A DNA stretch of 64,000 bases from CAYONP01 sp964405335. Its GTDB lineage: Bacteria; Armatimonadota; UBA10988. Positions 7,843 to 16,374 of this stretch are shown here, piece after piece (positions within the stretch are counted from its first letter, which is position 1; every line of letters begins with the position of its first letter). Both the position numbers and the translations under genes were made by a program. The DNA is taken from assembly GCA_964405335.1 (NCBI GenBank), contig CAYONP010000005.1, forward strand, positions 1-64,000, given 5' to 3'. The notes below the pieces were generated by a model. The model did no database searches. It saw only the letters and a program-made list of their open reading frames with translations, and was not told where the DNA came from.

Positions 7843-7905
7843 ATCCGGGTCTGCTCCACCCGAAACCCGCCCCTTGGGCGGGTTTCGTTGGCCACGGACC
7901 CGGAT
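7843..7905. other. Nested perfect hairpin in divergent intergenic region
   Basis: An inner perfect 11-bp stem (7861-7871 cgaaacccgcc with 7877-7887 ggcgggtttcg, five-base loop) sits within an outer perfect 9-bp stem (7843-7851 atccgggtc with 7897-7905 gacccggat). The inner stem resembles common rho-independent terminators, but there is no T-run after it and it lies between divergent genes. It could be a transcribed leader structure of the opp-like operon, a barrier against antisense reading, or a small mobile palindrome. The rest of 7778-8038 shows only the promoter-like box at 8006. Confidence 0.6.
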
Positions 7906-8005
7906 CTAGACCCGGGGCTGGCCATCCGGCGCCGGCTCCATCACTGCCCGCATACGACCACGCCCGCCGGGGCAAGATGGGTGAAGCCGGCGGTCCGACT
8001 GCCGT

Positions 8006-8011
8006 TATAAT
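8006..8011 (+). promoter_or_regulatory. Candidate sigma-70 -10 box before DUF4380-like lipoprotein gene
   Basis: A consensus tataat hexamer stands out in a G+C-rich region. It lies 15 bases before a ggaggag ribosome site (8026-8032) and 28 bases before the ATG at 8039. No convincing -35 hexamer is seen 16-18 bases upstream, so the assignment rests on the -10 match and its position. Confidence 0.4.
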
Positions 8012-8038
8012 GGACGGGACGCGGGTGGAGGAGTGGCG

Positions 8039-9889
8039 ATGCTCAGGCGCTTGTGGTGGCTCTCGGCGATGATTGCGCCGCTGCTGCTGACCGGCTGCGG
8101 CGCCGATCCCGAGGCGGCCGAGCCGGCCAACGACGACATCATCCCCGCCGCCGTCTCGCGCGGGGCCTACCACGACTGGGAGGCGGTCCAGCTCAACAAC
8201 GGTTTGGCCACCATCGCGGTGGTGCCGAAGCTCGGCGGGCGGGTGCTCGGCTACGAGTTCGCCGGCCAGCCGATGGTCTATGCCAACCCGAAGCTCTACG
8301 GCGCGCTGCCCGGCCAGGATCCGGGCAACCGCCGGCCGTGGGTGCCGGGCACCGTTTCGCCGTCGTTCGACGCGCCCGAGGTCGCGCCGACCGGCGAGCC
8401 GACCGACGCCGGCACTGCCCCGCGCGACCGCGGCCCGGCCGCGCCCGAGCCGGGATTCGACCTCGACGAGGTCCCCGGCGGCGGTGTCGAGGGTGCCGAG
8501 CCGGCCGAATCTGCCGGGCCGATTGCAGCGCAGGGCCCGGCGCAGCCGATGCCCGAGGCCGCCGAGGTGGGCGAGCTGATCGACAGCACCGCGATTGCCG
8601 CCGAGGAGCCGCTGCGCTACGTGCCGTCGCCGCGCAGCCGGGAGTACGCGAACTACGGCGGCGCGCTCGGCCTGCCCGGTCCGCGCAGCCACTGGCCGCG
8701 GCCGTGGCCGCCGCCGTTGGCGCTCGACCTGGGCGAGTATGCCGCCGAGGTCGGCGAGGGTGACGGCTCGCTGGTCGCCGTCTCGCTCCAGGGCCCGGCC
8801 GATGACGAGCTGGGCGTCGAGCTGTCGCGCCGCGTGGCGCTGCTGCGCGGCAGCACCGTGATGCGGGTCGAGCACACGCTGAAGAACACCGGCAACGAGA
8901 CGCGCCCCTGGTCGATCGCCGATCTGTCGCAGCATCCCGGCGCGCTGGCCGGCGGCGAGACGTTCACCAAGGATGTGCGGGTCTACCTGCCCCTTGACCC
9001 GGACAGCCCCCGCAACCTGGACTATGCGGCGTTGATTGGCCCGCAGGTGCATCCGCAGTACACCCCGTCCGAGGGCCTGCTGCAGGTCGAGTATCTCGGC
9101 GCCGAGGGCATGGTCGGCAGCGATGCGAAGCTCGGCTGGATCGCCTGGGCCGACCACCGGCACGGCACGGTGCTGGTCAAGATCGCGCATCTCGAGCCCG
9201 AGGCCCACTACCCCGAGCAGGGCATCACCGCCACGGTCTACACCTCGCCGGCTGAGTCCGAGTCGTACGTCGAGCTCGGGCTTCGCTCGCCGCTGCGCGA
9301 ACTGAAGTCGGGCGACACGATGCGCTTCGCCGTCGAATACGGCGCGGCGCGCTGCCCGGCGCCGATTGTCGCGGCGAGCAACGTCGGCTGCGTCAACACG
9401 CCGCTGACCGCCGAGCGGCTGGCCGACTCCGATCGCTCCGTGGCGCTGAAGGGGATCTTCGGTGTCTTCTATGCGGGTCAGGCGCAGATCGCCTTCTTTG
9501 ACGCCGAGGGCGAGGTGCTCGCCCGCACCCAGCCGGTCACCGTCACGCCGCGCGAGGAGTTCCGGCTCGACACCATCGCGCCGCTGCCCGACGGCGCCGT
9601 GCGCGCGGCGGTGGTCATCGTCGCCCATTCACGAGTCGACGTCGGCGAGCTGGCCGACTGCAGCATCGTCGACGCCCCCGCCCCGCCGCCCGACGGCCTG
9701 GCCGCGCCGGCGCTGAGCGAGGTTACGCCGCTGCTGCCCGGCGTTCCCGAGGTGGAACTCGCACCGGGAGAGGGACCGTCCCTCGAAGCAGGGCCGGCGA
9801 TGCCCGACGCGCCGGAGACGCCGGCTGACGACCAGCCCGCCGCGCCGGAGCCGATCCGGCCGCCGGAGACCGAGGATGGCACGCCGTAA
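8039..9889 (+). CDS. DUF4380-like (aldose-epimerase-fold) lipoprotein
   Basis: A 616-residue exported protein. The ATG at 8039 lies six bases after ggaggag; an upstream in-frame GTG at 8033 abuts that site and is unlikely. The signal (LWWLSAMIAPLLLTGCGADP) has lipobox LTGC. From about residue 50, NNGLATIAVVPKLGGRVLGY resembles DUF4380/galactose-mutarotase-like beta-sandwich proteins, which bind sugars. A Pro/Ala/Glu-rich segment of about 90 residues (roughly 105-195) interrupts that domain, and a similar low-complexity tail ends the protein. Its 3' end overlaps the next gene by 14 bases. A sugar-binding or epimerase-like surface role is inferred; catalytic residues were not identified. Confidence 0.7.
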   Translation: MLRRLWWLSAMIAPLLLTGCGADPEAAEPANDDIIPAAVSRGAYHDWEAVQLNNGLATIAVVPKLGGRVLGYEFAGQPMVYANPKLYGALPGQDPGNRRPWVPGTVSPSFDAPEVAPTGEPTDAGTAPRDRGPAAPEPGFDLDEVPGGGVEGAEPAESAGPIAAQGPAQPMPEAAEVGELIDSTAIAAEEPLRYVPSPRSREYANYGGALGLPGPRSHWPRPWPPPLALDLGEYAAEVGEGDGSLVAVSLQGPADDELGVELSRRVALLRGSTVMRVEHTLKNTGNETRPWSIADLSQHPGALAGGETFTKDVRVYLPLDPDSPRNLDYAALIGPQVHPQYTPSEGLLQVEYLGAEGMVGSDAKLGWIAWADHRHGTVLVKIAHLEPEAHYPEQGITATVYTSPAESESYVELGLRSPLRELKSGDTMRFAVEYGAARCPAPIVAASNVGCVNTPLTAERLADSDRSVALKGIFGVFYAGQAQIAFFDAEGEVLARTQPVTVTPREEFRLDTIAPLPDGAVRAAVVIVAHSRVDVGELADCSIVDAPAPPPDGLAAPALSEVTPLLPGVPEVELAPGEGPSLEAGPAMPDAPETPADDQPAAPEPIRPPETEDGTP

Positions 9890-11546
9890 GGCGTGGCTCG
9901 CCGCACTGCTCTGCGCCGCCTGCGCCGCGCGGGGTGAGGCACCACACCGCATCGCCCTGACCGCGCGAACCGACGGACCGGCGCCGGCCGGCTGGTACCT
10001 GCTGCCCGACTTGCTGGCCCACCGCACGCCGCCCGATGTGCTGCTGCGGCTCTGGTCGAACACCTGGCAGGAGGCGGCTGAGAACCTGCTCCTCGCCGCC
10101 GAGGGCGGCGGCCTTCCGCTGGCCGAAGCACCGGACGGCACGCGCTGGCTGCGGCTCGACGGCATCGACCTGTGCACCGTGGCCGAGTGCGAAACCTGCC
10201 TGGCCGCGCCGCCCGACCCGCACCAGGTGCTCGAGCTGGCCGACCTGCCGGCCAGCACGGCCGACCAGTTGGCCTTCTACACCGCCGTCGGTCAGCGCGC
10301 CGAGGGGCATCGGTGGCTGCGGCTCTATGCCGTCGGCCTCGAGCCGCCGCGCCCGCCGGCTGGAGTGCGGGGGATGCCCGGTCCGCCGATCGCGCCGGTC
10401 GATCCGCACCGGCCGCCCGGACCGCCGCTCGCGCCGGCGGGCTTGGTGCCGGCGGGACCGATCGGCGCCCGCGCCCCATTGCCGGCGCCGCCGAAGTTCC
10501 TCTCCACCGGCCTGTGGGCATACGGCGGCGACGAGTTCCGCAGCCAGCGCCGCACGGATGAGCTCGACCTGGGCGTGACCTACGAACTGCGCGCCCTGCC
10601 CGAGGGCGAGTTCCTCGGCCTGCCGGGCCGCGCGTCGCTGCTGGTCGACGACCTCGCCCCCGCCGACTCGGTCGCGGTGCGGGCGCATCCGCGCGACCTC
10701 GCGGCGATCCCCGACACCTGGTTCCACGACCGCCTCGACGCCGTCGAGGCCGGCGCTCGCACCGCGCTGGGCAACCGCTACCGCGTCGACGATCCGCTGC
10801 TCGCCCGCGCGCTCGATGTCTGTGTGCCGCTGCGCGAGCAGCTCGACCAGCCACCGTATCAGCTCGCCGCCGGGCTGGTCGACCTGGTCGCCGCGGTCGA
10901 CCAGGGCCGGCCGCTGAGCGACAGCGCCGCCAGCCGGTTGCGGCACGCCCGGCACCCCGACCTCATCCGGCGCATCGGGTCGTTGCGACGCGTGGCGGAG
11001 CTCACTCCCGGCTCGTACGCGCTGCCGGGGGCGCCGGCGGCGAGCATCGACGGGATGCTGGCGCCGGGTGAGTGGGCCACCGCCTGCCGCCTGCGCCTTG
11101 CGCTGCGCGATGACGGCACGCCGGCCGATCGCCCGGCCGAGGTCTGGCTGGCGCTGCGCGGCAACGAGCTCTGGTTTGCCGTCTCGGCGACCGAACCCGA
11201 TCCGGAAGCGGCGAGCATGGCCGACCGACTGCTCATCCGCGTGTCGACGGGCGACCTGGCGATGGTCACCGAGCACGCCTTCACCGTCGGCGGCGAGGCG
11301 ACGGCGCTCGAGCGCGACTCGATGACCGGCGCGGCGGCCGAGGCACCGGTGACCGGCCGTCACGCTGCGCTGTTCGACGGCCCCGGCTGGACGATGGAGG
11401 GCCGCCTGCGCCTGCCCGCCGGCGACGCTTGGCGGGTGCAGTTGATCACCGAGCACCGCGCCCGCTACGACCGCGACGCGACGGTGCTGCAACCAACCGC
11501 CGGCGCCGGCTGGTGGCCGCCGAGGTACGTTACGCTACACCGTTGA
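9876..11546 (+). CDS. Secreted protein with C-terminal CBM9/DOMON-like module
   Basis: A 556-residue protein that I do not recognise as a whole. It has an N-terminal signal-like segment (WLAALLCAACAARG), a proline-rich linker at about residues 145-210, and a C-terminal module from about 385. There IDGMLAPGEWATACRLRLAL and later WFAVSATEPDP resemble the CBM9 family of carbohydrate-binding modules. The N-terminal half has one CxxxxC pair (CTVAECETC region) but no catalytic motif. It begins inside the end of the DUF4380-like gene (ATG 9876), so the two are coupled and probably act together at the cell surface. Confidence 0.6.
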   Translation: MARRKAWLAALLCAACAARGEAPHRIALTARTDGPAPAGWYLLPDLLAHRTPPDVLLRLWSNTWQEAAENLLLAAEGGGLPLAEAPDGTRWLRLDGIDLCTVAECETCLAAPPDPHQVLELADLPASTADQLAFYTAVGQRAEGHRWLRLYAVGLEPPRPPAGVRGMPGPPIAPVDPHRPPGPPLAPAGLVPAGPIGARAPLPAPPKFLSTGLWAYGGDEFRSQRRTDELDLGVTYELRALPEGEFLGLPGRASLLVDDLAPADSVAVRAHPRDLAAIPDTWFHDRLDAVEAGARTALGNRYRVDDPLLARALDVCVPLREQLDQPPYQLAAGLVDLVAAVDQGRPLSDSAASRLRHARHPDLIRRIGSLRRVAELTPGSYALPGAPAASIDGMLAPGEWATACRLRLALRDDGTPADRPAEVWLALRGNELWFAVSATEPDPEAASMADRLLIRVSTGDLAMVTEHAFTVGGEATALERDSMTGAAAEAPVTGRHAALFDGPGWTMEGRLRLPAGDAWRVQLITEHRARYDRDATVLQPTAGAGWWPPRYVTLHR

Positions 11547-11636
11547 CGCGAAATGTTAGCCCGGCCGTAACATGAACGCGCCCGAGCGGCTGAACTCGCC
11601 CTGCCGGGCATCGTCAGTGCCGGCCAGGAGTGGTTC

Positions 11637-12473
11637 ATGCGGTCGCGGGCGAGGTCACTCGGGGTGGTCGGGTTGGCACTCTTCGGCGTCGTCGCGGCGG
11701 CGGCTCAGGACCGGCCGCAGCGCGGCGCGCGGGGAGCCATGCCGGCGATCACCGGCGAGATCCTCGACGTCGCCGACGAGTTCATCACCCTCCGCCCGTT
11801 GGCCACGCCCGACGCGGGTGCGGTGCGCGGTGGGCGCGGTGACGGCGACGGCGGCGTGTTCGGTCCCGCGCGCAGGCAGGCCGGTCCCGGCGGCGAGGTG
11901 ACCATCACGCTCGGCGGCGAGACCCGTTACCGCATTCTCGACGAGGGCGATGAAGACGCTCTCGAAGCTGATTTGCTCGCCGCGGCGCTTGGCTGGGCCG
12001 ACGACGATCCCGAGACCATGCTGGCCCGCGCGGTGGCGGTCTATCGGGCCGGCGACGAGCCGGCCGACGTGGTGCCGCTGCTGCTCGGCTCGCTGCGCCA
12101 CCTGGCTCAGGCGGCGGAGATCGGCCCGCGGCAGGGCCAGGGTCGGCCGCAGCGGCCCGAGTTCGTGTTCGGCACCATCGACACGCCGGCGCCGTTGACC
12201 ATCGAGCGGCTCGGTCGCGAAGAGCCCCGGCTGGTCGACGTCGACCTCGATCCCGAGGCGAAGGTGCTGTGCATCGATGAAATCGAGCCGGACGAGCTCG
12301 AGATCGGCCAGTGGGCCGTGGTCACGCTGGTCCGCCCGGAAGGCCGCGGCGGGCAGCGTGGGCGGCAGCCCGATTTGACGGCGGCGATGGTCATGATGAC
12401 GCCGCCGATTGAGATCCGCGAGTTCGCCGGGCGCGCCGGAAGGCAGCCCGGTGATCGACCACCGGCACAATAG
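11637..12473 (+). CDS. Exported protein of unknown function
   Basis: A 278-residue protein with a signal peptide (LGVVGLALFGVVAAAAQ) and a ribosome site (aggag) about 7 bases before the ATG. The mature part starts with AMPAITGEILDVADEFITL, resembling short beta-barrel segments in proteins that describe metal or hydrogel-like properties (DUF5666-type), and includes a Gly/Arg-rich stretch. It ends in a disordered Arg/Gly/Pro tail. It lies 90 bases after the previous gene on the same strand and is followed by a strong terminator, so it closes this transcription unit. No enzymatic motif seen. Confidence 0.6.
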   Translation: MRSRARSLGVVGLALFGVVAAAAQDRPQRGARGAMPAITGEILDVADEFITLRPLATPDAGAVRGGRGDGDGGVFGPARRQAGPGGEVTITLGGETRYRILDEGDEDALEADLLAAALGWADDDPETMLARAVAVYRAGDEPADVVPLLLGSLRHLAQAAEIGPRQGQGRPQRPEFVFGTIDTPAPLTIERLGREEPRLVDVDLDPEAKVLCIDEIEPDELEIGQWAVVTLVRPEGRGGQRGRQPDLTAAMVMMTPPIEIREFAGRAGRQPGDRPPAQ

Positions 12474-12500
12474 CTCCTCCTTCCCGGTTGGTCACCTCCT

Positions 12501-12531
12501 CCGCCGCGGCGCAAGCCGCGGCGGCCTTCTT
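12501..12531 (+). terminator. Strong rho-independent terminator
   Basis: A perfect 10-bp stem (ccgccgcggc, 12501-12510, with gccgcggcgg, 12515-12524) closed by a gcaa tetraloop and followed by ccttcttt. It lies 28 bases after the stop of the plus-strand gene ending at 12473 and 18 bases from the stop of the converging minus-strand gene, so it can serve the plus-strand unit and possibly both. Confidence 0.85.
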
Positions 12532-12548
12532 TGTGGCCCGCGGAGCGG

Positions 12549-13715
12549 TCAAGCCAGGCCGCTCTGATCGAGGAGCTGGAGGAGCTTGGTCCGCGTCTCG
12601 CGGACCAGCATCTGCTCGCGGCGGAGCAGGCGCGCTTCAATGGCCCGACGGCGTGCCGCGGCGGCGCTGTTGGGCAGCGTCACGCCGGCCACCGAGGCGC
12701 CCGCCAGGGCAAGCCCGAGCCAGGCGACGGTGCGGCCGGGCAGCGCACTCGGCCACGGCGGCGGCCAGCGGCGGCGCGAGCGCAGCCAGCCATAGGCGGC
12801 GGTGAGCAAGCCGACCAGCGTGCCGCCGCCGGCGACGGCGATGGTCAGCCCGGTGGCGCGCTCGAAGTCGTGAGCCAGCCGCCGCTGCGCGGCCAGCAGC
12901 TCGAGCACCACCGGCGTGAGCTCGTGTCGGGCAGCGGCCGCGGTCACCTCGCCGAGGACCCGCTCCCGGCCGCGCAGGGCCATCATCACCGCGCTGACGC
13001 CGCCGAGCAGCACGCTCGGCCGGTCGGGCCCCGAGGCGATCTGTAGCCGGCCGATGGCGGCCATCCGGCCCAGCGGCTCGGCTGGCTCCTGGTTCCGTTG
13101 CCGGGCCGAGCGCGCGTCGGCATAGAGGTGCTCGAGCAGGTAGCGCGTCGCATCGGCCTGCCGCTCCGGCCACAACTCAGAGAGCGAGGCGCCGAGCCAC
13201 GGCGCGGCCTGATCGACCGCCTCGGCGACCGGCGAACCATACGGCGTGTATCGCGTCGCGGCCAGCGCCTGGGCCAGCACGCCGGCTCCGGCTTGGCGGT
13301 CGCCGGTGCTCAGCCGCGCCGCGGCCAGGGCGAGGTGCGGCACGGCGTTATCGGCATCGAGCCGGGCGGCGGTGGCGAAGCCGCGCCGGGCATCGAGCGG
13401 CAGGCCACGCCGGCGGCCGAATCCGCCGGCGTGCGACAGGCCGTAGGCGTAGTTGATGGCGGGATCGTCCGGGGCGCCCTGGGCCGCCTCCTGGTAGGCG
13501 TGCGCGGCGGTCAGCGGGCCGGCGGCATCGACCTCGTCGGGCGCCACGCCGAGCGCCCAGCCGTAGGTCGCCAGGTGTGTCGGCTCGCCGTCCTCGGCGG
13601 CGCGGCGGAAGCAGCGCAGGACGACCCGGTCGACGCTGAGTCGGCGCGTCAGGCGACGCAGGCCGAGGTCGTACGGATCGCCCTGAAAGCGCTCAAGCAG
13701 CGCCGCCGGATCCAT
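12549..13715 (-). CDS. TPR-like protein with C-terminal membrane segments
   Basis: About 388 residues. The ATG at 13715 follows ggaggg by six bases; a GTG six bases upstream is a weaker choice. The N-terminal two thirds are helical repeats of TPR type (for example DPAINYAYGLSHAGG and DADNAVPHLALAAARLSTGD). Two hydrophobic segments follow near residues 285-310 (IAVAGGGTLVGLLTAAYGWL) and 328-345 (VAWLGLALAGASVAGV), then an Arg-rich cytoplasmic-looking helix. It overlaps the upstream PspA-like gene by 23 bases and is the last gene of the operon. A membrane-anchored scaffold for the PspA pair is a reasonable inference. Confidence 0.65.
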   Translation of the reverse strand: MDPAALLERFQGDPYDLGLRRLTRRLSVDRVVLRCFRRAAEDGEPTHLATYGWALGVAPDEVDAAGPLTAAHAYQEAAQGAPDDPAINYAYGLSHAGGFGRRRGLPLDARRGFATAARLDADNAVPHLALAAARLSTGDRQAGAGVLAQALAATRYTPYGSPVAEAVDQAAPWLGASLSELWPERQADATRYLLEHLYADARSARQRNQEPAEPLGRMAAIGRLQIASGPDRPSVLLGGVSAVMMALRGRERVLGEVTAAAARHELTPVVLELLAAQRRLAHDFERATGLTIAVAGGGTLVGLLTAAYGWLRSRRRWPPPWPSALPGRTVAWLGLALAGASVAGVTLPNSAAAARRRAIEARLLRREQMLVRETRTKLLQLLDQSGLA

Positions 13716-14649
13716 CGTCACCCTCCGCGGCCGGGGCTGGTTCGGGCGCCGGCGCGGGCGGCGCGGCCGGCCCGCCCTTCATGCGGCGGAGCTCGTCCTC
13801 GATGTCGGTGTCATCGGTGTCGCGGTAGCGGCGCTCGATTTCGCTGAGCATCCGCTCGCGCTCGATGGTCAGGTCGCGGCTCGGGCGGTCCCACGGGCTG
13901 CGGTACTCGACCAGCTCGGCCCGCTCGCGGCGCCGCCGGCGCGGGCGCGGCTCGTCGCTCTCGTCGCGCGGCACCTCGGCGCGGCCGAGCGTCGGCTCGG
14001 GCAGTGGCCGCTCGCGCTCGTCGGGCTCCAGCCGCCCCACGTCGGCGGCTTCGTCCTCGAGCTCGGACTCCGCCTCGGCGTCGACCTCGTCGAGCACCTC
14101 TCGCTCAATCACCTCGGCCCGGATCCGTGCGTCGAGCTCGTCGTCGGAATCGTCGAGCGGCGGCGGATCGAGGCCGAACTCGCGCCGGTACCGTTCATAC
14201 CGCTCACGCAGCGCGGTGACCCGCTGGCGTGTGCGCAGAAAGTCGCTGCGCAGGCGCAACTCCTGCAGCTTGTCTTCGAGTTCGTCGATGTGGCGTTCGA
14301 GCATCGCGATCAGCTCTTGATGCTCGCTCCACTGCCGCTCGAGGATCTCGACCCCGCGGATGGCCCGCCGGCGGCGGCGGACCAGGTCGCGGCCGAGGTC
14401 GTCGTTGCCCGCGTCGACCGCCTGCTGCGCCCGCTCACGCAGCCGCTCGGCGTCGCGGCGCTCGGTATCCATGCGGCTCTTCAGCCGCTGCTCGTCGCGC
14501 AGCGCGACTTCGAGCTCGCTGCGCGCTTCGGCCAGGTCGCTTTCGAGCAGCGACAGCACCTCGTCGACGCCGTCGCGCTGCGGCGGGGCGTGGAGCAGGT
14601 CGTCCATCCCCTCGCGGATTGCCGCGCCCAGATCGCGGAAGAAACTCAC
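13693..14649 (-). CDS. PspA/IM30-family protein, divergent second copy
   Basis: A 318-residue coiled-coil protein. Its first 165 residues follow the PspA/Vipp1 (ESCRT-III-like) plan: an amphipathic N-terminal helix (MSFFRDLGAAIREGMDDLL), then long heptad-rich helices (LAEARSELEVALRDEQRLK; ELIAMLERHIDELEDKLQEL). After about residue 170 there is a long acidic and then Arg-rich tail, and a Pro/Ala end. It lacks the AEDPEK sequence of the first copy. It starts two bases after the stop of that copy. PspA proteins bind and remodel the inner membrane under stress. The tail is unlike standard PspA. Confidence 0.8.
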   Translation of the reverse strand: MSFFRDLGAAIREGMDDLLHAPPQRDGVDEVLSLLESDLAEARSELEVALRDEQRLKSRMDTERRDAERLRERAQQAVDAGNDDLGRDLVRRRRRAIRGVEILERQWSEHQELIAMLERHIDELEDKLQELRLRSDFLRTRQRVTALRERYERYRREFGLDPPPLDDSDDELDARIRAEVIEREVLDEVDAEAESELEDEAADVGRLEPDERERPLPEPTLGRAEVPRDESDEPRPRRRRRERAELVEYRSPWDRPSRDLTIERERMLSEIERRYRDTDDTDIEDELRRMKGGPAAPPAPAPEPAPAAEGDDGSGGAA

Positions 14650-14651
14650 GG

Positions 14652-15563
14652 CTAGAGCTCGACCCGGCGGCCCCAGCCGCCGCCGTTGTCATCGTCCTCG
14701 TCATCCTCGGGCGCGGGCCGCTGCAGATCGGCCGGCGGCTTCTCGGCCGGCTCTTCGGCCGGCGGGTCGGCCGGCGCCTCCAGCTCGCGGCGGCGCGAAC
14801 GGCGGCCCTCGGACGGCTGCTCGGCGGCGCGGCCGGCCCGCTTGCGCATCTCCTCGAGCTCGATATCGACCTGCAGGTCGGCCTCGCTCTGCTGCCGCGA
14901 ACGGCCGGAACGCCGGCGGCCGGTCTCGCTGTCGATCCGCTCGGCCAGCTCGCGGTCGGGCTCCAGGTAGTCCTCAATCTCGCGCGACGCCTCGGTCCGC
15001 GCCTCGAGGTCTTCGATCTTGCCGGCCATCTCGTCGAACTTGTCGAACGCCGTCTGCTCGGTCAACGAGCCGGTGTCGATGCTCCGCGCCCTGCCGCGCC
15101 GGCCCTCGATCTGGCCCTGCGCGCGCTGCCGGTAGATGTCCGCCTGCAACGTGCGCCGCTTGTCGCGCGCCTCGCGGAGCCGCGCCTCGAGCTGCTTGTA
15201 CTGCTCGCGGAGCTTGTCCACCGCGTCCTGCTGCTCGGCCAGTTGCGTGTCGTACTCGCCGGCCAGGTCTTCGTAGGTGCGCTTCTTGCGCAGCGCGTCG
15301 CGGGCCAGGTCGTCCTTCGCCGCGTCGACCGCCTGCTGCGCCTTGCCCGCCCACAGACGGGTCAGGTCGTCGGCCTCGTCGAGCTGCCGGCGGAGGCGCT
15401 TCTCATCGGCCAGCGCGCGGATCAGGTGCTGCTTCGCCTGGCGCAGCGCATCCTCCATGTCGGTCAGGTAGAGGTCGAGCTGCTTCTCGGGATCCTCCGC
15501 CGACGAGAGCAAATCGTTGATGTTCGACTTGATGATCCTGCCCAGCCGCTTGCCGAAGCTCAC
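14652..15563 (-). CDS. pspA: PspA/IM30-family membrane-remodelling protein
   Basis: A 303-residue protein starting at GTG 15563, seven bases after gaaggaga; the longer frame to 15632 would run into the upstream gene. The N-terminus (MSFGKRLGRIIKSNINDLL, then SAEDPEKQLD) is a clear match to PspA/IM30 and is followed by about 170 residues of coiled coil. The C-terminal third carries acidic and basic low-complexity sequence ending in a Glu/Asp/Gly-rich stretch. PspA forms helical assemblies on damaged inner membrane. It follows the DUF6585-like gene with a 65-base gap and is next to a divergent paralogue. Confidence 0.9.
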   Translation of the reverse strand: MSFGKRLGRIIKSNINDLLSSAEDPEKQLDLYLTDMEDALRQAKQHLIRALADEKRLRRQLDEADDLTRLWAGKAQQAVDAAKDDLARDALRKKRTYEDLAGEYDTQLAEQQDAVDKLREQYKQLEARLREARDKRRTLQADIYRQRAQGQIEGRRGRARSIDTGSLTEQTAFDKFDEMAGKIEDLEARTEASREIEDYLEPDRELAERIDSETGRRRSGRSRQQSEADLQVDIELEEMRKRAGRAAEQPSEGRRSRRRELEAPADPPAEEPAEKPPADLQRPAPEDDEDDDNGGGWGRRVEL

Positions 15564-15628
15564 CGCCGTCTCCTTCCGCCGCCGTCCCGCCGCTCTGCCT
15601 TGGCCACCGCGCCGCGCGATCCTCCCCG

Positions 15629-16372
15629 TCACTCCTCACAACGCTTCAGCCGCAGCCGCTGCTCCAGCCCATCGACGCGCACCTCGCGACGGCGCAGCAG
15701 CTCCAGCAGCACCGGCGCGTTGGCCACCAGGCCGAGCGGGCAGACCGACCCGCCGTCGAGGGTCAACATGCCCCACGCCGTGTCGGCTTCGCTGATCTCG
15801 CTCCACGGCCACTCGAGCCCCTCGCAGGCGAGGCCCATCGGGCCCACCTCGAGCGGCCCGAACCAGACCGTCTGCCCGCGCGCGAAGCGATCCAGCAGCT
15901 CCTCGCCCGTATTGTGATGCACCGCGGCCACCACGCGCTGGAGCAGCGGCTCGAAACCCTCCAGCTCGTCGTCGAAACGGAGCCTGCGCTCGCCCGCCTC
16001 GAGCACCACGCCGAGATAGAGCCGGTGCTCGCCCGGCAGCGGCAGCAGGCGCACCTTGGCGTCGAGGTAGAGCGCCTCCAGCTCGTCCCACCGGGCCTGA
16101 GCGATGCCCTGCAGCGCCGAGACGCGGAGACCATCTTGGTGGACCCAGACCACGCGCGTCAGCGTCGGGGCCAGATCGGCGATCAGCACGACCACCACCG
16201 CGGCGACGACCAGGCCGAACAGACCCGGCGTGAGCCGCCCACCGAGCCACTGCGCCACGGCGCTGAGCAAGACCAGGCCGGCCAGCACCGCCGGGATGGC
16301 CACGCGGGACTTCCGCACGCGGTGGACCTCTTCCTCGGCGCCCAGTCCGGCCTCGTCGGTCGTCGCCGCCAT
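15629..16372 (-). CDS. DUF6585-like membrane protein (PH-like domain)
   Basis: A 247-residue protein. Two hydrophobic helices near residues 24-65 (VAIPAVLAGLVLLSAVAQWL; GLFGLVVAAVVVVLIADL) form a membrane hairpin, followed by a soluble beta-rich domain. There FGPLEVGPMGLACEGLEWPW resembles the DUF6585/bacterial-PH pattern of a GP-x-x-V...G-L...W motif. The start ATG at 16372 is two bases after the UDG stop and uses ggag inside its end. No catalytic motif is seen. Its place directly before two pspA genes suggests an envelope role. Confidence 0.65.
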   Translation of the reverse strand: MAATTDEAGLGAEEEVHRVRKSRVAIPAVLAGLVLLSAVAQWLGGRLTPGLFGLVVAAVVVVLIADLAPTLTRVVWVHQDGLRVSALQGIAQARWDELEALYLDAKVRLLPLPGEHRLYLGVVLEAGERRLRFDDELEGFEPLLQRVVAAVHHNTGEELLDRFARGQTVWFGPLEVGPMGLACEGLEWPWSEISEADTAWGMLTLDGGSVCPLGLVANAPVLLELLRRREVRVDGLEQRLRLKRCEE

Positions 16373-16374
16373 GG

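Noticed and set aside
7861..7887. Hairpin as a standard rho-independent terminator
   Set aside because: It lies between divergent genes and lacks a T-run on either side, so no transcript should need to end there. Reported as a structure instead.
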